Positions 44,985-57,307 of a DNA stretch of 64,000 nucleotides are shown piece by piece. This DNA comes from Bryoerythrophyllum caledonicum. Taxonomy: Eukaryota; Streptophyta; Bryopsida; Pottiales; Pottiaceae. The stretch covers positions 13,023,845 to 13,087,844 of the forward strand of contig OZ020524.1 in assembly GCA_963971425.1 (NCBI GenBank). Reading direction: 5' to 3'. The notes below the pieces were generated by a model that made no database searches, was not told the DNA's origin, and saw only the letters and a list, made by a program, of their open reading frames with translations. Made by a program: the position numbers and the translations under genes. Every line of letters begins with the position of its first letter. The first letter of the stretch is position 1.

Positions 44985-47806
44985 TGTGAGTGGCCAAAGT
45001 GGGCCCTCACTCTTTTTCTTCATTTTTTCGAGTTTTTTGATAGTATTGACCAGATTTTGGTTAAATTGGTGGACAACCCATCTATTAGAGCCAAATTCCT
45101 AGATTAATAGGCCTAGAGCCATGAGGTGACACTAAACTTCCCATTCTTCCTCCTTCCTACTAATATGCTTGAAAGTGTAGTGAAAGTGGAATGGAAATGA
45201 AGAGAAAGATAAAAAATGGAAAGAAAAGTCCTTGGAAAATGACTAAAACTTGGGAAATGGGACAAAAAATATGGGAAAAATTGGAAAAGTGTCTCCTAGC
45301 AGGTAGAAATAGTGGTAAAATTTCTAGAATTTTCCGAGTTGAATTGCTATTTTATTCTAGGGTTTGACTAGTGGATCGGCGGTTGACCGTTCGGGAAAAA
45401 TACTTAGGAACCTTCAAAAATGCTAAGGAAATTTTGGTAGACTAATTAGGGTGCTGGGAGTCCAGCTATGTGGTTAGTTTTTGAAGTTATAAGTAAATTG
45501 CAAATCATCAGTAGATAGTACTAGATCTAGCGTGATAGTCTTTAAAAGATCAAAAGAAAAAAAAAAAGGAGGAAGAAAAGAAAAAGGAAGTGGTTGGATG
45601 TGCTTCTCCATGCACATGCCACATGACAATTTTTGCCACCATGGATTTAATTTTAGAGCGGCTTGTCAGGAGCAAAGCGGCGAATTAATGCTCGTGATAA
45701 ACTAAAAACATGCAAAAATGGCTGTAAGTAGCCAATCCTGCACTTCTGTGAGAGGTCATGGGTTGCCTCATTAAAAGTAAGCCAGTCTTGTCGGGGAAGA
45801 AAAAGAAAAGACAGAAAAAAAAAAAAAAAAAAAAAAAAATACAGCCAGGCGGAATTCCTGGCGAAGAGTGTTGGACGCTCTGTTTTTTCGGGGGCTCTTC
45901 TTTTTTTTCGTGTGCGCCGGGATCGGCGTGGGAGTCGGGGAGACTCGGAGGCTAGACGCTGCGGAGAGTGCGCACTCTCGTGTGTGCGAGGGTGCGAGCT
46001 GGAGGATCCAGGTGGGGAAGCTCTCTTGTTTTTTTCGAAGGCACCGGTGTGCGAGACCTCCGACGAGCGAGGGAGCTGGGAGTCTCGTTTTCTTTTTCTT
46101 TTTTTGGGTTGTGTGTGTACGCGAGGCACCTGTGAGTGTGCGGAAGGCACCTGTGAGTGTGCGAGCTGGAGATTCGGGGGCAGGGAGCTCGGTGAGGCTC
46201 CGGTGGAGAAGTGCCGGTGTCTGGAGGAGTGCGAGCAGGAGGACGACATCGGAAATCGCGCGTATCTATAGACACACGCAGTAGTGTGCATGCTGGTTGC
46301 CGGAAGGGGGGAGAGCTGTTGTTGGCGGACGCGCATCTGTGGGCGCAAGGAGAGACTCCGGTGGAGAAGTGCCGGTGCCTGGGGCGGCGTCTGAGTCTGC
46401 GAGCGGGGAGACTCAGAGGCTGGACGCTGCGAGAGAGTGCGCACCTGTGTGCACGAGGCGTGGAGTGCGGTTTATGTTTTTTTTTTCCTTTTTTTTCTTG
46501 TGTGTGCGAGCTGGAGGATCCAGGCGGGAAAAGCGCGCGCGTGTTCCGGCGCGCGTGAGCTGGAAGTGAGGTACGATTGTGGAGAGCGTGGCGGAGAGAT
46601 CGCTGGGCTAGAAGTGAGGTGCTGGAGTCGGATGTGCGCGAGAAGAGGCTGCAGCGTTCGGACCAGGGAGTATTTCTCGGGTGAAGCTATTTTTTCCCTA
46701 AATTCCCACATGCATGCTGTCGTAGCAGTTTCTGTTTTTTTTTGTGTTATCTGAATTTTCGGGATCTCTAAACCTACGCGGAAGCGCTGGAGGAATTTTG
46801 TGGACTCTAGGGTTTCAGAACTTAGTGATGATTGCTCGCTGGCCGATGCAAGAATGCTGGAACAGACTTAACTAAGAGTGTCTGGCTCACGTAAGTTGAA
46901 CCAAACTGTTGCTGAATAGTCTAGCTGAATGCTTGTAAGTTGGTGCTTGTTGCAACCGTTGGAAGTTTGATGAATGGCGTCTCCACTTGAATGATGTGCG
47001 GACTCATGAGGAAGTTGTGAACGCTTGTTGTGGTTGTGGGTCACTGCTGCCGCCTGTATGAGGCACTCTTCAAGGTCCGGTTGGATACTCTCTTAAGTCT
47101 ATCGTCAAGAACACGAAAAATTAATAAGTCTAGACGTTGAAAACGCTCAATTCGGAGTTAACCCTAGAAAGTTAAGCTGTTTTCAGAAGAAAAAAAACTA
47201 GAACTCACAGGGACTGTCTGCTGCAACTGCTGGTTGAGGTCGGTGTTAGTCTTGAATTAGGTATTTAGTGGTTTATTCAAGTTGGAAATGAGCTGCTGAT
47301 TAGTTTAAGAGGAAATTTTTTTGGATTCGGAGTCCCGAATCAAAAGATAAGGGCTGCTGAAGTTGCTGCTACAAAACAGGATCTGGATCAGGCCTGATCA
47401 GCCGACCTAAACAAAAAAAAAAATATATTTATATAAAATCTTTTTAAAATTTTTTAATTAATAATAAAAAAATAAAAATAAATAAAACAACCCAAAAAAA
47501 AAAACAATAACAAAAAATAATGATCATAATTATCCCATAACAGATAATTAAATAATTACTTAGACCTATTTAATTTTATCCAGAGTTAAGTGTTTGATTA
47601 CAAGGAAAGGTTAATCGAGTCCACTTAACTGGGTTAAAATAATAGTAATATTAAATTCTAAATATATAAATAGATCTGCCAAAGATCCAAATCCAGTAAA
47701 AAGTAGAATTTACAATTATGTATAAAGAATGGTTTAAGTGGTGTAAAAATGGGACCTTGTAGGTTAAAAAATTGATTCTCTTAAGAGGTCTATTTTTGGG
47801 CTTACA
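44985..47806 (+). repeat. Solo LTR in the Gypsy integrase
   Basis: 2822 bp, TGTGAGTGG...GCTTACA, with TSD TAGTA on both sides (44980-44984 and 47807-47811). It is the reverse complement of the young Gypsy's LTR family, diverged and about 400 bp longer, with the same landmarks: TTTGGCCACTCACA, the GC-rich block, 'tcaggcctgatcagccgacctaaa' and the 'cctaagag..ggtctatttttgg' end. No internal sequence remains, so LTR-LTR recombination removed it. It splits the integrase between DQGSKFFGEF and the DHPEADG motif. Confidence 0.9.
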
Positions 47807-47811
47807 TAGTA

Positions 47812-50510
47812 CGATGATCATTCATCGCTTGCTCACACAGCGTCTGAAACTCACCGAAGAATTTGCTACCTTGGTCTGTGAGTACCTCTGCTGGAGCTCC
47901 AAAGCGATTTAGAACACGATCAAGAAACAAATAAGTGGCTCCCTCACTGAACTTATCAGACAATGCCACTAACTCTTTTCATTTCAAGAAATGTTGGATG
48001 ACTACCAACACATATTTGTTGTGTCGAGGTGTCACTAGCAATGGACCTGCAAAATCCAAGCTCCATCTATATCCTAAGCCCATAATTGGCAAAGGTTGTA
48101 ACTGAGGCATTAGAGCGTTAAAAGACGCTCATACCCGATCATACACCATACACCGGGCCACCAAAGTTTGCACTTCGGATTGCATCCCACGCCACCAATA
48201 GTGAATCTGAAGTAGACCATAAGTCCTTCTCACTCCAAAGTGTCCAAGGTCCTCATGTGTGTCTTTAATCAATTTCACTCTTTCTATTGGAGCTAGTGCT
48301 ATCTTTTTAGTACCATCTAGCCACAATCTCATAAGGTGACTCCTCTCCCAGACAAACCTCTTAACTCGTTGTAGATTCCTATCTCTCTCCTTATGAGACC
48401 ATGATGCCATTGTCTCTCCATCCTTCAAGAACTGCATCACATTTGTGTCTTCATGGATATCTCTGGCGCCCCTAGACTCTTCTCCTCCATCCTCATCTAC
48501 TGTGGCCATAGTAGCTTTCCCGATGGTGTCTCCATTCAATGCCAATATTCCCAGATAGACCGACCAATGTCAACCTGGTAATGAGTCGGTTTCATCCTCA
48601 GTATGCCACCTAGCACCTGTATCATCCTCTTGGTTTGGAATTGGATTGCAGCTAAGGCCATCTGCATCCATATTAACCAAACCTATCCTATGAACCACCT
48701 TGAAGTCATACTCTATCAACATCAAGGCCCATCGTGCTAGTTTTCCTGTCAATTTATCAGACTCCATCAACAATTTCAAAGGCTGATGATTTGTAACTAA
48801 CAGAAATTCATTACCATAAAGATAACACCGAAAATGAGCAATTGCCCATGTGGTAGCCAGACATTCCTCTTTGTACGAGCTATACTGAGCCTCAGCGTTG
48901 TTATTAGACCGGCTGGCATACGTAATCACAAATTCCTTGCCATCATCATCCATTTGCGTCAATACTGCACCAATCCCCAACGAGCTCCAATCTGTGTGTA
49001 GCTGATACGTCTTTCCTACTATAGGCCTCTACAGTATCAGCGCTCATATCAAACGGTTTTTCAATTGTTGAAAGGCCGCCTCTTGCTCATCTCCCCAGAT
49101 TCAAGATTGATCATTCCTTGTCAACATGGTTAATGGCTTGACAATAGCACTGAAAGTTTTGACAAACTTTCTATATTAGTTACACAATCCCAGAAATGCT
49201 CTCAACCTACTAACATCTCGTGGTCTAGGAATAGACATCACTACCACACCTAATCCACTTGGATAAATCATGTGGCCTAAATACTCAATGCGATCAAAGT
49301 AGAATTTGCACTTACCAGGGAACAACTTTAATCCATGAAGCCTCAATCTAGCAAAAACCTCCATCAGGTGTAGTCTATGTTGTTTTCAATTCCTGCTAAA
49401 CACAATGATGTCATCAATATAGCATCTCACGAAATCCAACCCCAAGAATACTCTGTCCATAACCCTCTAAAATTTTGCTGGGGCATACATAAATCCAAGC
49501 GGTAGAAACTTCCATTGAAACAACTGGTCCTTCCCATCTCTGTCAATGCCCCAGGACGCAGTATTCTCCTTGTCTTCCTCTCTCAATCCAATCTAGTGGT
49601 ATCCAGAGCGTAAATCCAACGTACTAAACACCTTGGCCTGGCCAATGGCCTCAAAGTTCTCCTCTGGAGTTGGCATTGCATAACGGTCTGACTTAGTGAA
49701 TTTATTAATTCTCCTATAGTCACCACACATCATTTTCTCAGTCCAATTACCATAAATGTCCTTCTTGGATGGCATAACCGTTGCTCATGCATACTCACAA
49801 TCTGGAGGAGCCAACTCCACCAACCCTGCAGCCATTTATTCTTCAGTGTGAGCACGAATCATCTTTCGTTCCATGTCGCTAAACTTGTATGGCTTTCGAT
49901 AAATTGGTGCTTCGTCGGTTAAGTTAATACGCACTTCTTGCCCCTTCAACACTCCCAAATCATGTAAACTGAAAGCAAAACAATCTAAATACTCCTTCTG
50001 GAACTCATGTTTCTCCACCTCCACTACTCCATCTGCCACGCCTAATCTTGGTTTCCAAGTGTCCTTAGTCACCACCTCCTTCAGTTCCTTTGTTCCAAGA
50101 TTTTCCACCCTTGGTTGCTATTGGATCCCATGTAAAGGAGGTTCCTCTCTTTCCTCTCCAATAATACTCCCAAGTCCTTCCAATTGACCAAATTTGTCAA
50201 TTTCTTGCATGTGAAGAGCTGTGTGCTCTTCCAAGAAGATCTTCTCCACATCATCCTCCAAATTTATCCACTAGTGAGCCAATCTGTTCCCTTCACTTCA
50301 GTTCTCCCCTCCATAGTGAATATTTGTTGCTATGGTGGTCACAAAAATATTTGCGGTATCCCACATGTTCCATGGATGAGGTGCAAAGGCCCACTCGCCC
50401 CCAACCACTTTGCTTGTCACCCTGACAGAGGCAAGTGGTTCTCCTCCCGCCCGCAACTCGTACTATCCAATGTAACTCGTCAAGCTAGAAGCTAAACGCT
50501 TCTGTTCAGC
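47812..50510 (-). pseudogene. Reverse transcriptase, RNase H and integrase N-terminus
   Basis: One minus-strand frame, the same as the methyltransferase, holds in order: a linker; RT start (INLTDEAPIYRKPYK, MPSKKDIYGNW, STLDLRSGYH); the catalytic RCYIDDIIVFS near 49420; RNase H (QLHTDWSSLGIGAVLTQ); and integrase (HEDLGHFGVRRTYG, LDFAGPL, LTDQGSKFF), stopping at the solo LTR. The frame is kept for over 2 kb but has about a dozen isolated stops (TAG, TGA, TAA), most restorable by one transition. A dead copy of a standard Ty3/Gypsy pol; YIDD and DDE regions are otherwise well kept. Confidence 0.88.
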
Positions 50511-50524
50511 AACCACTAACAATA

Positions 50525-51487
50525 TAATCCAAGTCAGGCAATTTAAATCCATTGCCTGACCAAGTCAAAATCGTCTCTGTGCTTCCGAAATCCTAGGCAC
50601 ATCGGTGATGCTAGTGGAAAAGCCCGTGACTCTTTCCCGCTCATCTGCATTAGGCTCCACCATCTTCTGGGACAATAAATCCCATACAAGCCCAAGTTCA
50701 TTATCCTTGAAATCATAAGACCGTGCAAAGCTAACCAATGTAGGCAAGGCCCTACGTGGTTCTTCTTTGCAGTTAACCACCGCTAATGGTGTCTGATCAT
50801 CGTGATACACGCGCCGTGGTGTCTTGTGAGGATCCAAAATATCACTCACATACACATCTAGGCGTTTAATGCGACCCACCGCGGATTGTAGCAACTCTGC
50901 TGGTGCCAGATTTGTCCACCACAAGCATGGTCGATGTGCTCTTGATCCTAGTGCAACCGCATCAATTAACACTGGCAAACCTTGAGTCTGATGGATTCTG
51001 TGCATACTCTCAAGTATCATGGACCTCGAACTGCTCACCACGGGCACATTCTCTACAATATAACCAGGCGGTTGCCTCTGAGAAGTTTGAAGCAACCGAA
51101 GTACTCGAATCAAGTCAAAGAACCTGGAAGAACGGGAGTCCTTTAATCCATTCTGATTGCCTGCCATAGACATGCCTTGGCAAGGCCATCTTGCAATAAT
51201 AAGGTCCACATGACCCACACGGTGAATGTCATCCTCTGACAACAAGGAAATATCGCCCACAAGTCTAGAGAAAGAAGTTTTGATGGCACTAGTGGCCAAC
51301 AATTCAAGAAATTGTGTCCTCAGTCTCCGTGTGTGACGTTTGGCCACACGCCTTGCTACTTCATCCACATCCACATAAATGTAGCGCTTAACTTTGATCC
51401 CCGCTTGTAAAACAGCTGCCAATCCTGTGCCAATTCCTGCAAATAGCTCCAACAATACAATGCCATCTGTTGGTGCCTACGAATGGA
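50525..51487 (-). pseudogene. DNMT3-like C5 cytosine methyltransferase domain in pol
   Basis: About 320 codons with all major C5-methyltransferase motifs: I, LLELFAGIGTGL; II, YVDVDEVARR; III, VGDISLL; IV, WPCQGMSMAG with the catalytic Cys in PCQ; VI, IVENVP; VIII, DAVALGSRAHRPCLWW; IX-like, RERVTGF; and X, LGQAMD. Motif I with 'GLAAV', the spacing, and 'AHRPCLWWTNL' are closest to DNMT3/DRM-type enzymes; there is no chromodomain or BAH insert. The domain transfers methyl groups from S-adenosylmethionine to DNA cytosine. It is in the same frame as RT (50108 onward), so it was part of the polyprotein, between protease and RT. Two stops (51477-51479 TAG and 50565-50567 TGA) flank an open 297-codon core. 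Charophyte Gypsy elements with such domains have been reported. Confidence 0.88.
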
Positions 51488-51856
51488 TGGTAGAAGTGTC
51501 TAACGAAGGCCCTAGGTCCTGCTCAACTCGAAACTCCTGTTGCATCTGTGGTAGCATGGAATGTTGCCACGCTTCTTCCACTGTTCACTCCGCGGCCCCC
51601 TTAATTGGGTGGTGTTGCTCCACGCCGCCTCGATCCCAAGTTGATATCCTTCTTCCCCTCCACCACTCGTGTTGCCCATGTAGACATCCACTCTCTCTGA
51701 AGTGTGTTCAGCAATAGAAGGATCCTCAAAACCTGCCTGAAACCATGAAGGTTTTATATTCATACACCTAGAGAAGGCAAATACGTCAGCAAAGTTACCA
51801 GTAAGAATTCGAACAAATCAAGCTGACAGCTGAGCCTTCCGCCCATCTCCTACTTG

Positions 51857-52444
51857 CTATCCTGGTCTATAGCTTGCTGACTCCTCCCACAAATCCAAAG
51901 TGAATCCCATTGGATATAGCACTGCCGAGCCCACCAAGACATTACATGACTTGGCATCCGTGACTATTGCCTTCACTTTCATGGAACTGGCATCTGCCAC
52001 ATCACTTTGATTGAGTAGTAATACTAACTCAGCCCTTGTGATCCCTGTAGCGTGCTCTGTACTCCCCATGGATGTACTAATGCTCCAGGGACACTTCTCT
52101 AAAGTATCTCCAGTTAAACCCAACCCTTCAATAGCAGACGCTCTTTGCATCAAAGGTTGAGCTCCCGAATCCAGGAGCACACGTCGAGGTACAAAAACCT
52201 TCCCTTTAGGCCCAACGAGTTGGAAAATGCCTAGGGAATTATCAACCACTACCACACCAAGGGTAATGGATGATCTCTCAATTGCAGGTCTAGCGGCCAT
52301 TGTCTTCACATGTATGGCTACTGAAAGCAGCCCCTCCACGTTGTCACTTTGGCTCTCTTCTGCATTGATTATCTTCGTCTTTAACACATTAACCCCCGTG
52401 GAGTTGTCCAACTCACACATTGAGGCTTCAATCTTGAAAGCCAT
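51857..52444 (-). CDS. Retroviral-type aspartic protease region (DNMT Gypsy)
   Basis: An open 195-codon stretch with VLLDSGAQPLM, the D-S/T-G active site of a retropepsin, followed by the hydrophobic ELVLLL and NVLVGSAVLYPMGF that fit the second half of the fold. It would cut Gag-Pol. It is in a different frame from the methyltransferase next to it, so a programmed or accidental frame change lies near 51500-51850. The surrounding element is dead, so this open piece is a relic. Confidence 0.7.
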   Translation of the reverse strand: MAFKIEASMCELDNSTGVNVLKTKIINAEESQSDNVEGLLSVAIHVKTMAARPAIERSSITLGVVVVDNSLGIFQLVGPKGKVFVPRRVLLDSGAQPLMQRASAIEGLGLTGDTLEKCPWSISTSMGSTEHATGITRAELVLLLNQSDVADASSMKVKAIVTDAKSCNVLVGSAVLYPMGFTLDLWEESASYRPG

Positions 52445-52643
52445 CTTGTGACAACATTTTAGCAGAAAATAAAAAGGCTTCCCATACGAAAGTTGTTGCC
52501 TCCATAAGTGCTCCAGAACCTCCTGTGAGTCCTCCAGCTCGTGGTGAGGCTCGTGTGGATGTCACCACTGGTTGTGGTGGAGGCACCATGGATGACGTGA
52601 GCACCATCTCTTCTAACATGAAGGATTGTGGCAACCTTGCTAG

Positions 52644-54834
52644 TCAGTTATCCTTTCTATGGTGAGGATCCAAAGTTGGACTAGCTCCACGTGGAACATC
52701 CTTGGAAATTGGAGTATGTCTCCGTGTGAGGGCATAGGCCTCCTGTGTGCCATCCTTGATAGCCAGTGCCATGCCACTCATCATGAAGTCTCCAAATTCA
52801 TCATCCACGGAACTCAAACCGCCCCCAGCATGGAAACTCGCAATAAGTTGAGGATTGTCACCTACCACAGTGGTGTTGGCACCCATTGCTTCCATTTTGG
52901 CCTCTAAGTCTGCGAATTTGGCTTTCCAGCTCTTCTTCTCCCCTCCAGTGGTCTTTGACTCCTTCTCCTTACCTTCTTTAGCTCCCTTGCTCCTGGTTGG
53001 CTTCAACTCTGGATGAAGATTCCAACAGCTGGCCTTTGTATGCCCCTTGGCACCACAACCAGAGCAGAAACCTCCAGTCTGAGGTGTGAAAGTCTTACCT
53101 TCCTTGCAATCTTTCCTCTAATGTCATGGCTTCTCGCATTTGAAGCACAAGGCACTAGAGTCTACACTATACGAAGGGATAGCCACCTTGGCCACCTTAA
53201 CCTTTTCCGGGACCTTCTCTTCACGTTTAAAAAATCCCATGGCTGCCTTCTCTTCCAGTAAATTTTTCTCAATCCGCTCTGAGGTCTCAAAAACAAATCG
53301 TAGTGTCGTGGGTACTCCCAATTGCAACGCCTCATTGCAAACCAAGGTTTTCAACTCCTTGTCTAGGATACTGTACCAGTGTTGCACTGCCTATTGTTCT
53401 GTAACTCCGTGAGTGGCTGAAATTAGTCTCCTTAATCTCGCATGAGCCTCTCTCAAAGACTCGTCACCTCCACGTGTGAAGGAACAAAGGGCCTTCATCT
53501 TATCCGCCCTCTATCTTTGGTAGTCTCTGTGGAGTTGCACAAAGAATCCCACGATGGGATTGAATGGAGGTGGATGATTTACTAGTCCCTCTGGCTACAT
53601 CATATCGTCCATCGTGCTCGTGCCTTTCTCCATCTTCCCTTAGACAAGAGTGGTGATGTCACCCTGGATGCTCCACCATACACGACCACGTAGTTCGGTG
53701 CATAGAAATCTCTCCAAGCCATAATTTCTGGGAAATGAACCTCCTCGAACTCTCCGTAGTCCGCTAGTGGAGCTCCCTCCAGACACCCAAACAATGCTCT
53801 CTACACCATGTATGGATTGAAGTTGAAATTATGGGACTTCTAAAGTTCACACCACATGGTGAACTTCCTCTTGAAGTCATCGACTTCGATGGTGCCCGTG
53901 GCACCCAAAAATCTCCGTACCCCTCTTTCTCCACCTCCATATGATGAAGCCATCTCCTCTCAATCAAAGTAAAATTGGTAAGGTTTTGTGGGTAAAACTG
54001 GGACCTGAACACTCACCTTCGAGTTTTCGAGAAATTCCTCTTCTTCTACCAATGGCAAAGAATTGTCTTCTGCCTCTTCTGGTTGAACACAATTTTCTAT
54101 CAACACTCTCTCACTAGCATCTACTGAAAAGGGGGTGTTTCTACGTGTTAATCCGGGACCTTTCTAATTATCCAGATTGCTAGTTGAGTGGTTTACTCAA
54201 TGAATCGCCAAGCTTCATTGGTTCCTCTCATCTCTGGAGCATAGATCGTAGGTGTCACTTCCTAGTCCAACAACTCTAAGGTAAGAGTATCCCACACACT
54301 AGTGGCCCGCTCTTTCCACTTGTTAACCTCCCACTGCCAAGTAGTGTGGAATAAAAACCCTTCGCTCTCAAACTCGATGAAAATAAGGGAGAAGGTGGGT
54401 AGTTGGATGCTTGAAGAGAAATCTTCTACCTCTACACCATACCTTGATCCAGAATTTCGTAGAACCACGGCTTGACCTTCAATCACCAAGTCCTTGGCTT
54501 TAACTTGCCGACGAGCGCGGCACAAAGGTGCAGGAATACCCTCCTTCACCCAAAGTGAGCGGATCTTCTACACCCCACCAAATGAAGTCCAATACTTCAC
54601 CGATTCCGTGCTCAACACTTTCGTGTCTGGTTTACGCAAGTTCTGGAGCCCCGTGCGAGATCTAGTTACGGGAGAGAGCTCAAAGTTTCTATGGCTACTA
54701 CTTGTTGTGGAAGGGGAGCCTTTCACCTTTAGGCTCTGCAAACAAGTGATCAAGGTGTCCAACACCTCCCCATCAATTTCCACCTTTGGCCCACTAGCCT
54801 TCTCGGGTTTCTTAGCCTTACATCTTCCCTCCAT
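52644..54834 (-). pseudogene. Gag of the DNMT Gypsy
   Basis: Broken into several frames. The N-terminus (from 54834) is basic, and the middle pieces include WYSILDKELKTLVCNEALQ. The clearest part is the nucleocapsid: CFKCEKP...H...RKDC, with stops in place of two residues, then CSGCGAKGHTKASC, two CCHC zinc knuckles that bind RNA. A Lys/Glu-rich coiled-coil (KAKFADLEAKMEAM) and an acidic tail follow to 52644. Homology is weak apart from the knuckles, as is usual for Gag. Confidence 0.7.
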
Positions 54835-54866
54835 GGCCCATATTAAGTCCCAAATATCCTTGAAAC

Positions 54867-54877
54867 ACCTTATACCA
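54867..54877 (-). promoter_or_regulatory. Degenerate primer binding site
   Basis: The minus strand reads TGGTATAAGGT immediately inside the 5' LTR end (TTGACA). The start matches the common plant initiator-Met primer site TGGTATCAGAG, the rest is mutated. This helps place the inner LTR edge at 54878. Confidence 0.5.
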
Positions 54878-57307
54878 TGTCAATAATGTTCCCACAGGCT
54901 TCCAAGCGTCCACTTTACCCTCCAGGAGGAACTATAAATATGCAATCACTTCTCAATCTCCTCATAATCAACCTTGATACTCGGGTAATCTCACACGCCA
55001 CTATAAGAAACCCGTGTTTTTTGTGATGTCATCAAAAATCGTAGACGTTCCGCTGGACATTAACATTTTGAAAAGTGACATCTAGAAAAACATCAGAATT
55101 AACAGGACGTTGTAAAAACATGGAGATGTTAGTTGGCAAACGTGGGCATGTTAGCTCCCAAACATGTTTTAGGTGATGTTTTCACGGACATCATCCCTAT
55201 TTTTTTAGACATTTTTCTACGTTTTTTGGAACATCACAAAAAACACGGGTTTCTTATAGTGCGCAGACCCCCCCTAAACTTTATACACGTATGGCAACCG
55301 AAGATACAGTCCCGATGCGGATACTGAGCAAACCGAATGCCGTATGATGTGGGTACCAAACTTGCCATATACGGATAAGAACTATGGGGAACGGGCTTTG
55401 GCATCCGGGTATCAATACTTCAACCGGGTACCAATACATCAAGAGGGTATGAACACATCGGCAGGGTTTTAATACATCAGTAGGGTATCAGAGCACATGC
55501 GGGTATAAGTATCAAACCAAGTATAAGAAAAGAACCAGATATCAGCCCTAACCCGGGTATAAGCACACTCAACCGGGTATCAGCAAAACCAACCGGACAT
55601 CATCATAAACAGAATACCAATAGCGGAGCCGGATCTGAGTACCATAGTAGGGTCTTAGCACTCACAGCGAGCATCAGCCCTCACTGCCAGGTACTCTCTC
55701 ACTACCAGGTACCAATATCAGTACCGCGTACGGGTATCAGACCCAAGTCGGATATAAACTTCTAATACTGGGTACCAACTCACAAGATATCATCTCACAG
55801 TAGGGTATCAACTCACATCACGGTGTCACTCCGCACCAGGGTATCACTCTGAAGAACGGGTATCAACCTGGAGAACGTGTAACAGCAAGACGAACGGATT
55901 TCAGTAAGTTGTCCAAGTTTCAATCACAAGCAGCAGGGTATCATCTCACTAGGCGGGTATAGGTATAGGGCCGGGTAGGGTACCACAGGTTTAGAGCCGG
56001 GTAGGGTTGTATCTGTGGTGTGTCTGTACCGTGTCTGCGTGCGCCAAATCTCCCGCCGCGTCCACACACTCCCCGCGTCTGCCTGTGAATAAACCCCTGT
56101 GCACACTGAATCTCCTCCTCGCACCTCTCGCGTCAGTCTCACATACGCATCTGCCGCGACGAGCCCAAGCAGAGCCACACCACCATCACATTATCCGCTC
56201 CACCCCAAATTCCCTCCCAACCCCAACTAAATTCCTCCCCACAACGCGACTAAATCAGCCCTCCCACGATGCTACGACAAGGCAGGGCTCGGAGCGAGGT
56301 CGGGAAAGGCAGAGCGAAGCAAGGACAGAGGGCAGACCGGGCTGGAAGGAGCTCGTCCGGGTTCAACACCGTACCCGACTCTACAGTGGCCCTACCCAGC
56401 GCAGCGTGAGTGCATAAGCAGCGCAGCTCAAACAGGCTGCGGGAACTCAGGCCTGGCAGGAACGCGGCCCTCGTGCTTTGGGCGCCTCGGACAGCCTCCG
56501 TCGAAGCCCTTGCTGCCAACTCGATGACCCACTTCCTAGCTCTCACTTTCTCTCGCAGTCGCCTCCCAACGTCGCACCTGCAACCACCAAAAACCACCAC
56601 TGCATAGACGCCGCAAGTCCCAGAAACCAAGCGCGCAGAAACCAGGAACGTGAGACATGAGATCGCCTACAAAAGTGGATCTAGATACTATGGATGAACT
56701 CGCAAAGTCAACTAGGTTTCATCTAGGTTGGTTGGCATATGGCCATCTTCCACCACTCCTTTCCAACCCTATCTACAACATTCATCCCTTTCACTTCTAA
56801 GTATGCTTGAGCTTTTGCAACAACAATTTCAGCACTATAACATTGCTCAAAAACACCTCAAACACAAGATTTTGAAGGTTTTAAGTGTTAAAAATCCACT
56901 AAGACTACACTCATATCAAAGTGGTGATCTTTCTCAAGTAATTAACAAGTAGAACATACTCATAAACTACACATAGTTAAGTCAATGCCATTCTTAAAGA
57001 ATGATCGCATAATAACAATGAAGCTAAAGAAGTGCAAGCACGCACACTCTTTCATTCCATCACGTGGGAGACTCAATTTGAGAAAGATGAGTCTCCTTAC
57101 ACTACACATGGAGGTCATTTGGACTCCAAGTCCCAAATGAGGTGTCAAAAGACACCACCAATGCCCTAAAAGTCAAAAGACTCTAATACTAACTCTAATT
57201 AATAACTAGAGCTAGAATCTAGGTCTTCCTTGGGCCGCATAACCTCCTAGTTGGTTCCTAGCGCGTAAACCAACCTCCACAAACCCTCCAATGTGCCGAA
57301 CCTGACA
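54878..57307 (-). repeat. Right (5') LTR of the DNMT Gypsy
   Basis: TGTCAATAATG...CCTGACA, 2430 bp including the 263-bp MITE. The last ~370 bp match the left LTR. Between about 55400 and 55960 the motif GGGTATCA(A/G) and close variants recur many times at irregular spacing, and 56000-56640 is GC-rich. The left copy lacks everything to the left of about 56940, so the LTR extent rests on the TGTC/GACA ends and the primer site. Confidence 0.6.
54999..55261. mobile_element. CACTA-type MITE
   Basis: 263 bp with perfect terminal inverted repeats of about 31 bp beginning CACTATAAGAAACCCG and the 3-bp duplication CGC on both sides (54996-54998 and 55262-55264). CACTATAAG ends and 3-bp TSDs mark the CACTA (EnSpm) superfamily. 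It has no coding capacity. The perfect ends suggest recent arrival. Confidence 0.9.

Larger units (their letters stand above)
6870..57307 (-). mobile_element. Gypsy retrotransposon with DNMT and PHD domains (nested host)
   Basis: The outer boundaries are TGTCG at 6870 and CCTGACA ending at 57307, with AAGAAGA directly on both sides; the duplication could be AAGA or all seven bases. Removing the insertions inside it leaves about 11.1 kb. In minus-strand order it has a right (5') LTR, a weak tRNA-primer site, Gag with zinc knuckles, protease, cytosine methyltransferase, RT, RNase H, integrase, a PHD finger and a 3' region plus left (3') LTR. It lies in a hAT gene whose reading frame resumes across it. 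Many in-frame stops and a mutated integrase mean it is dead. Gypsy elements with methyltransferases have been reported from charophytes and dinoflagellate retroelements; this copy fits that class. Confidence 0.8.

Noticed and set aside
50565..51455. An independent host cytosine methyltransferase gene
   Set aside because: It shares its frame with the downstream RT and lies between protease and RT inside clear retroelement boundaries, so it is a polyprotein domain.
55265..56640. Open frames in 56000-56640 as genes
   Set aside because: They sit in the GC-rich part of an LTR, overlap on both strands and match nothing I recognise.
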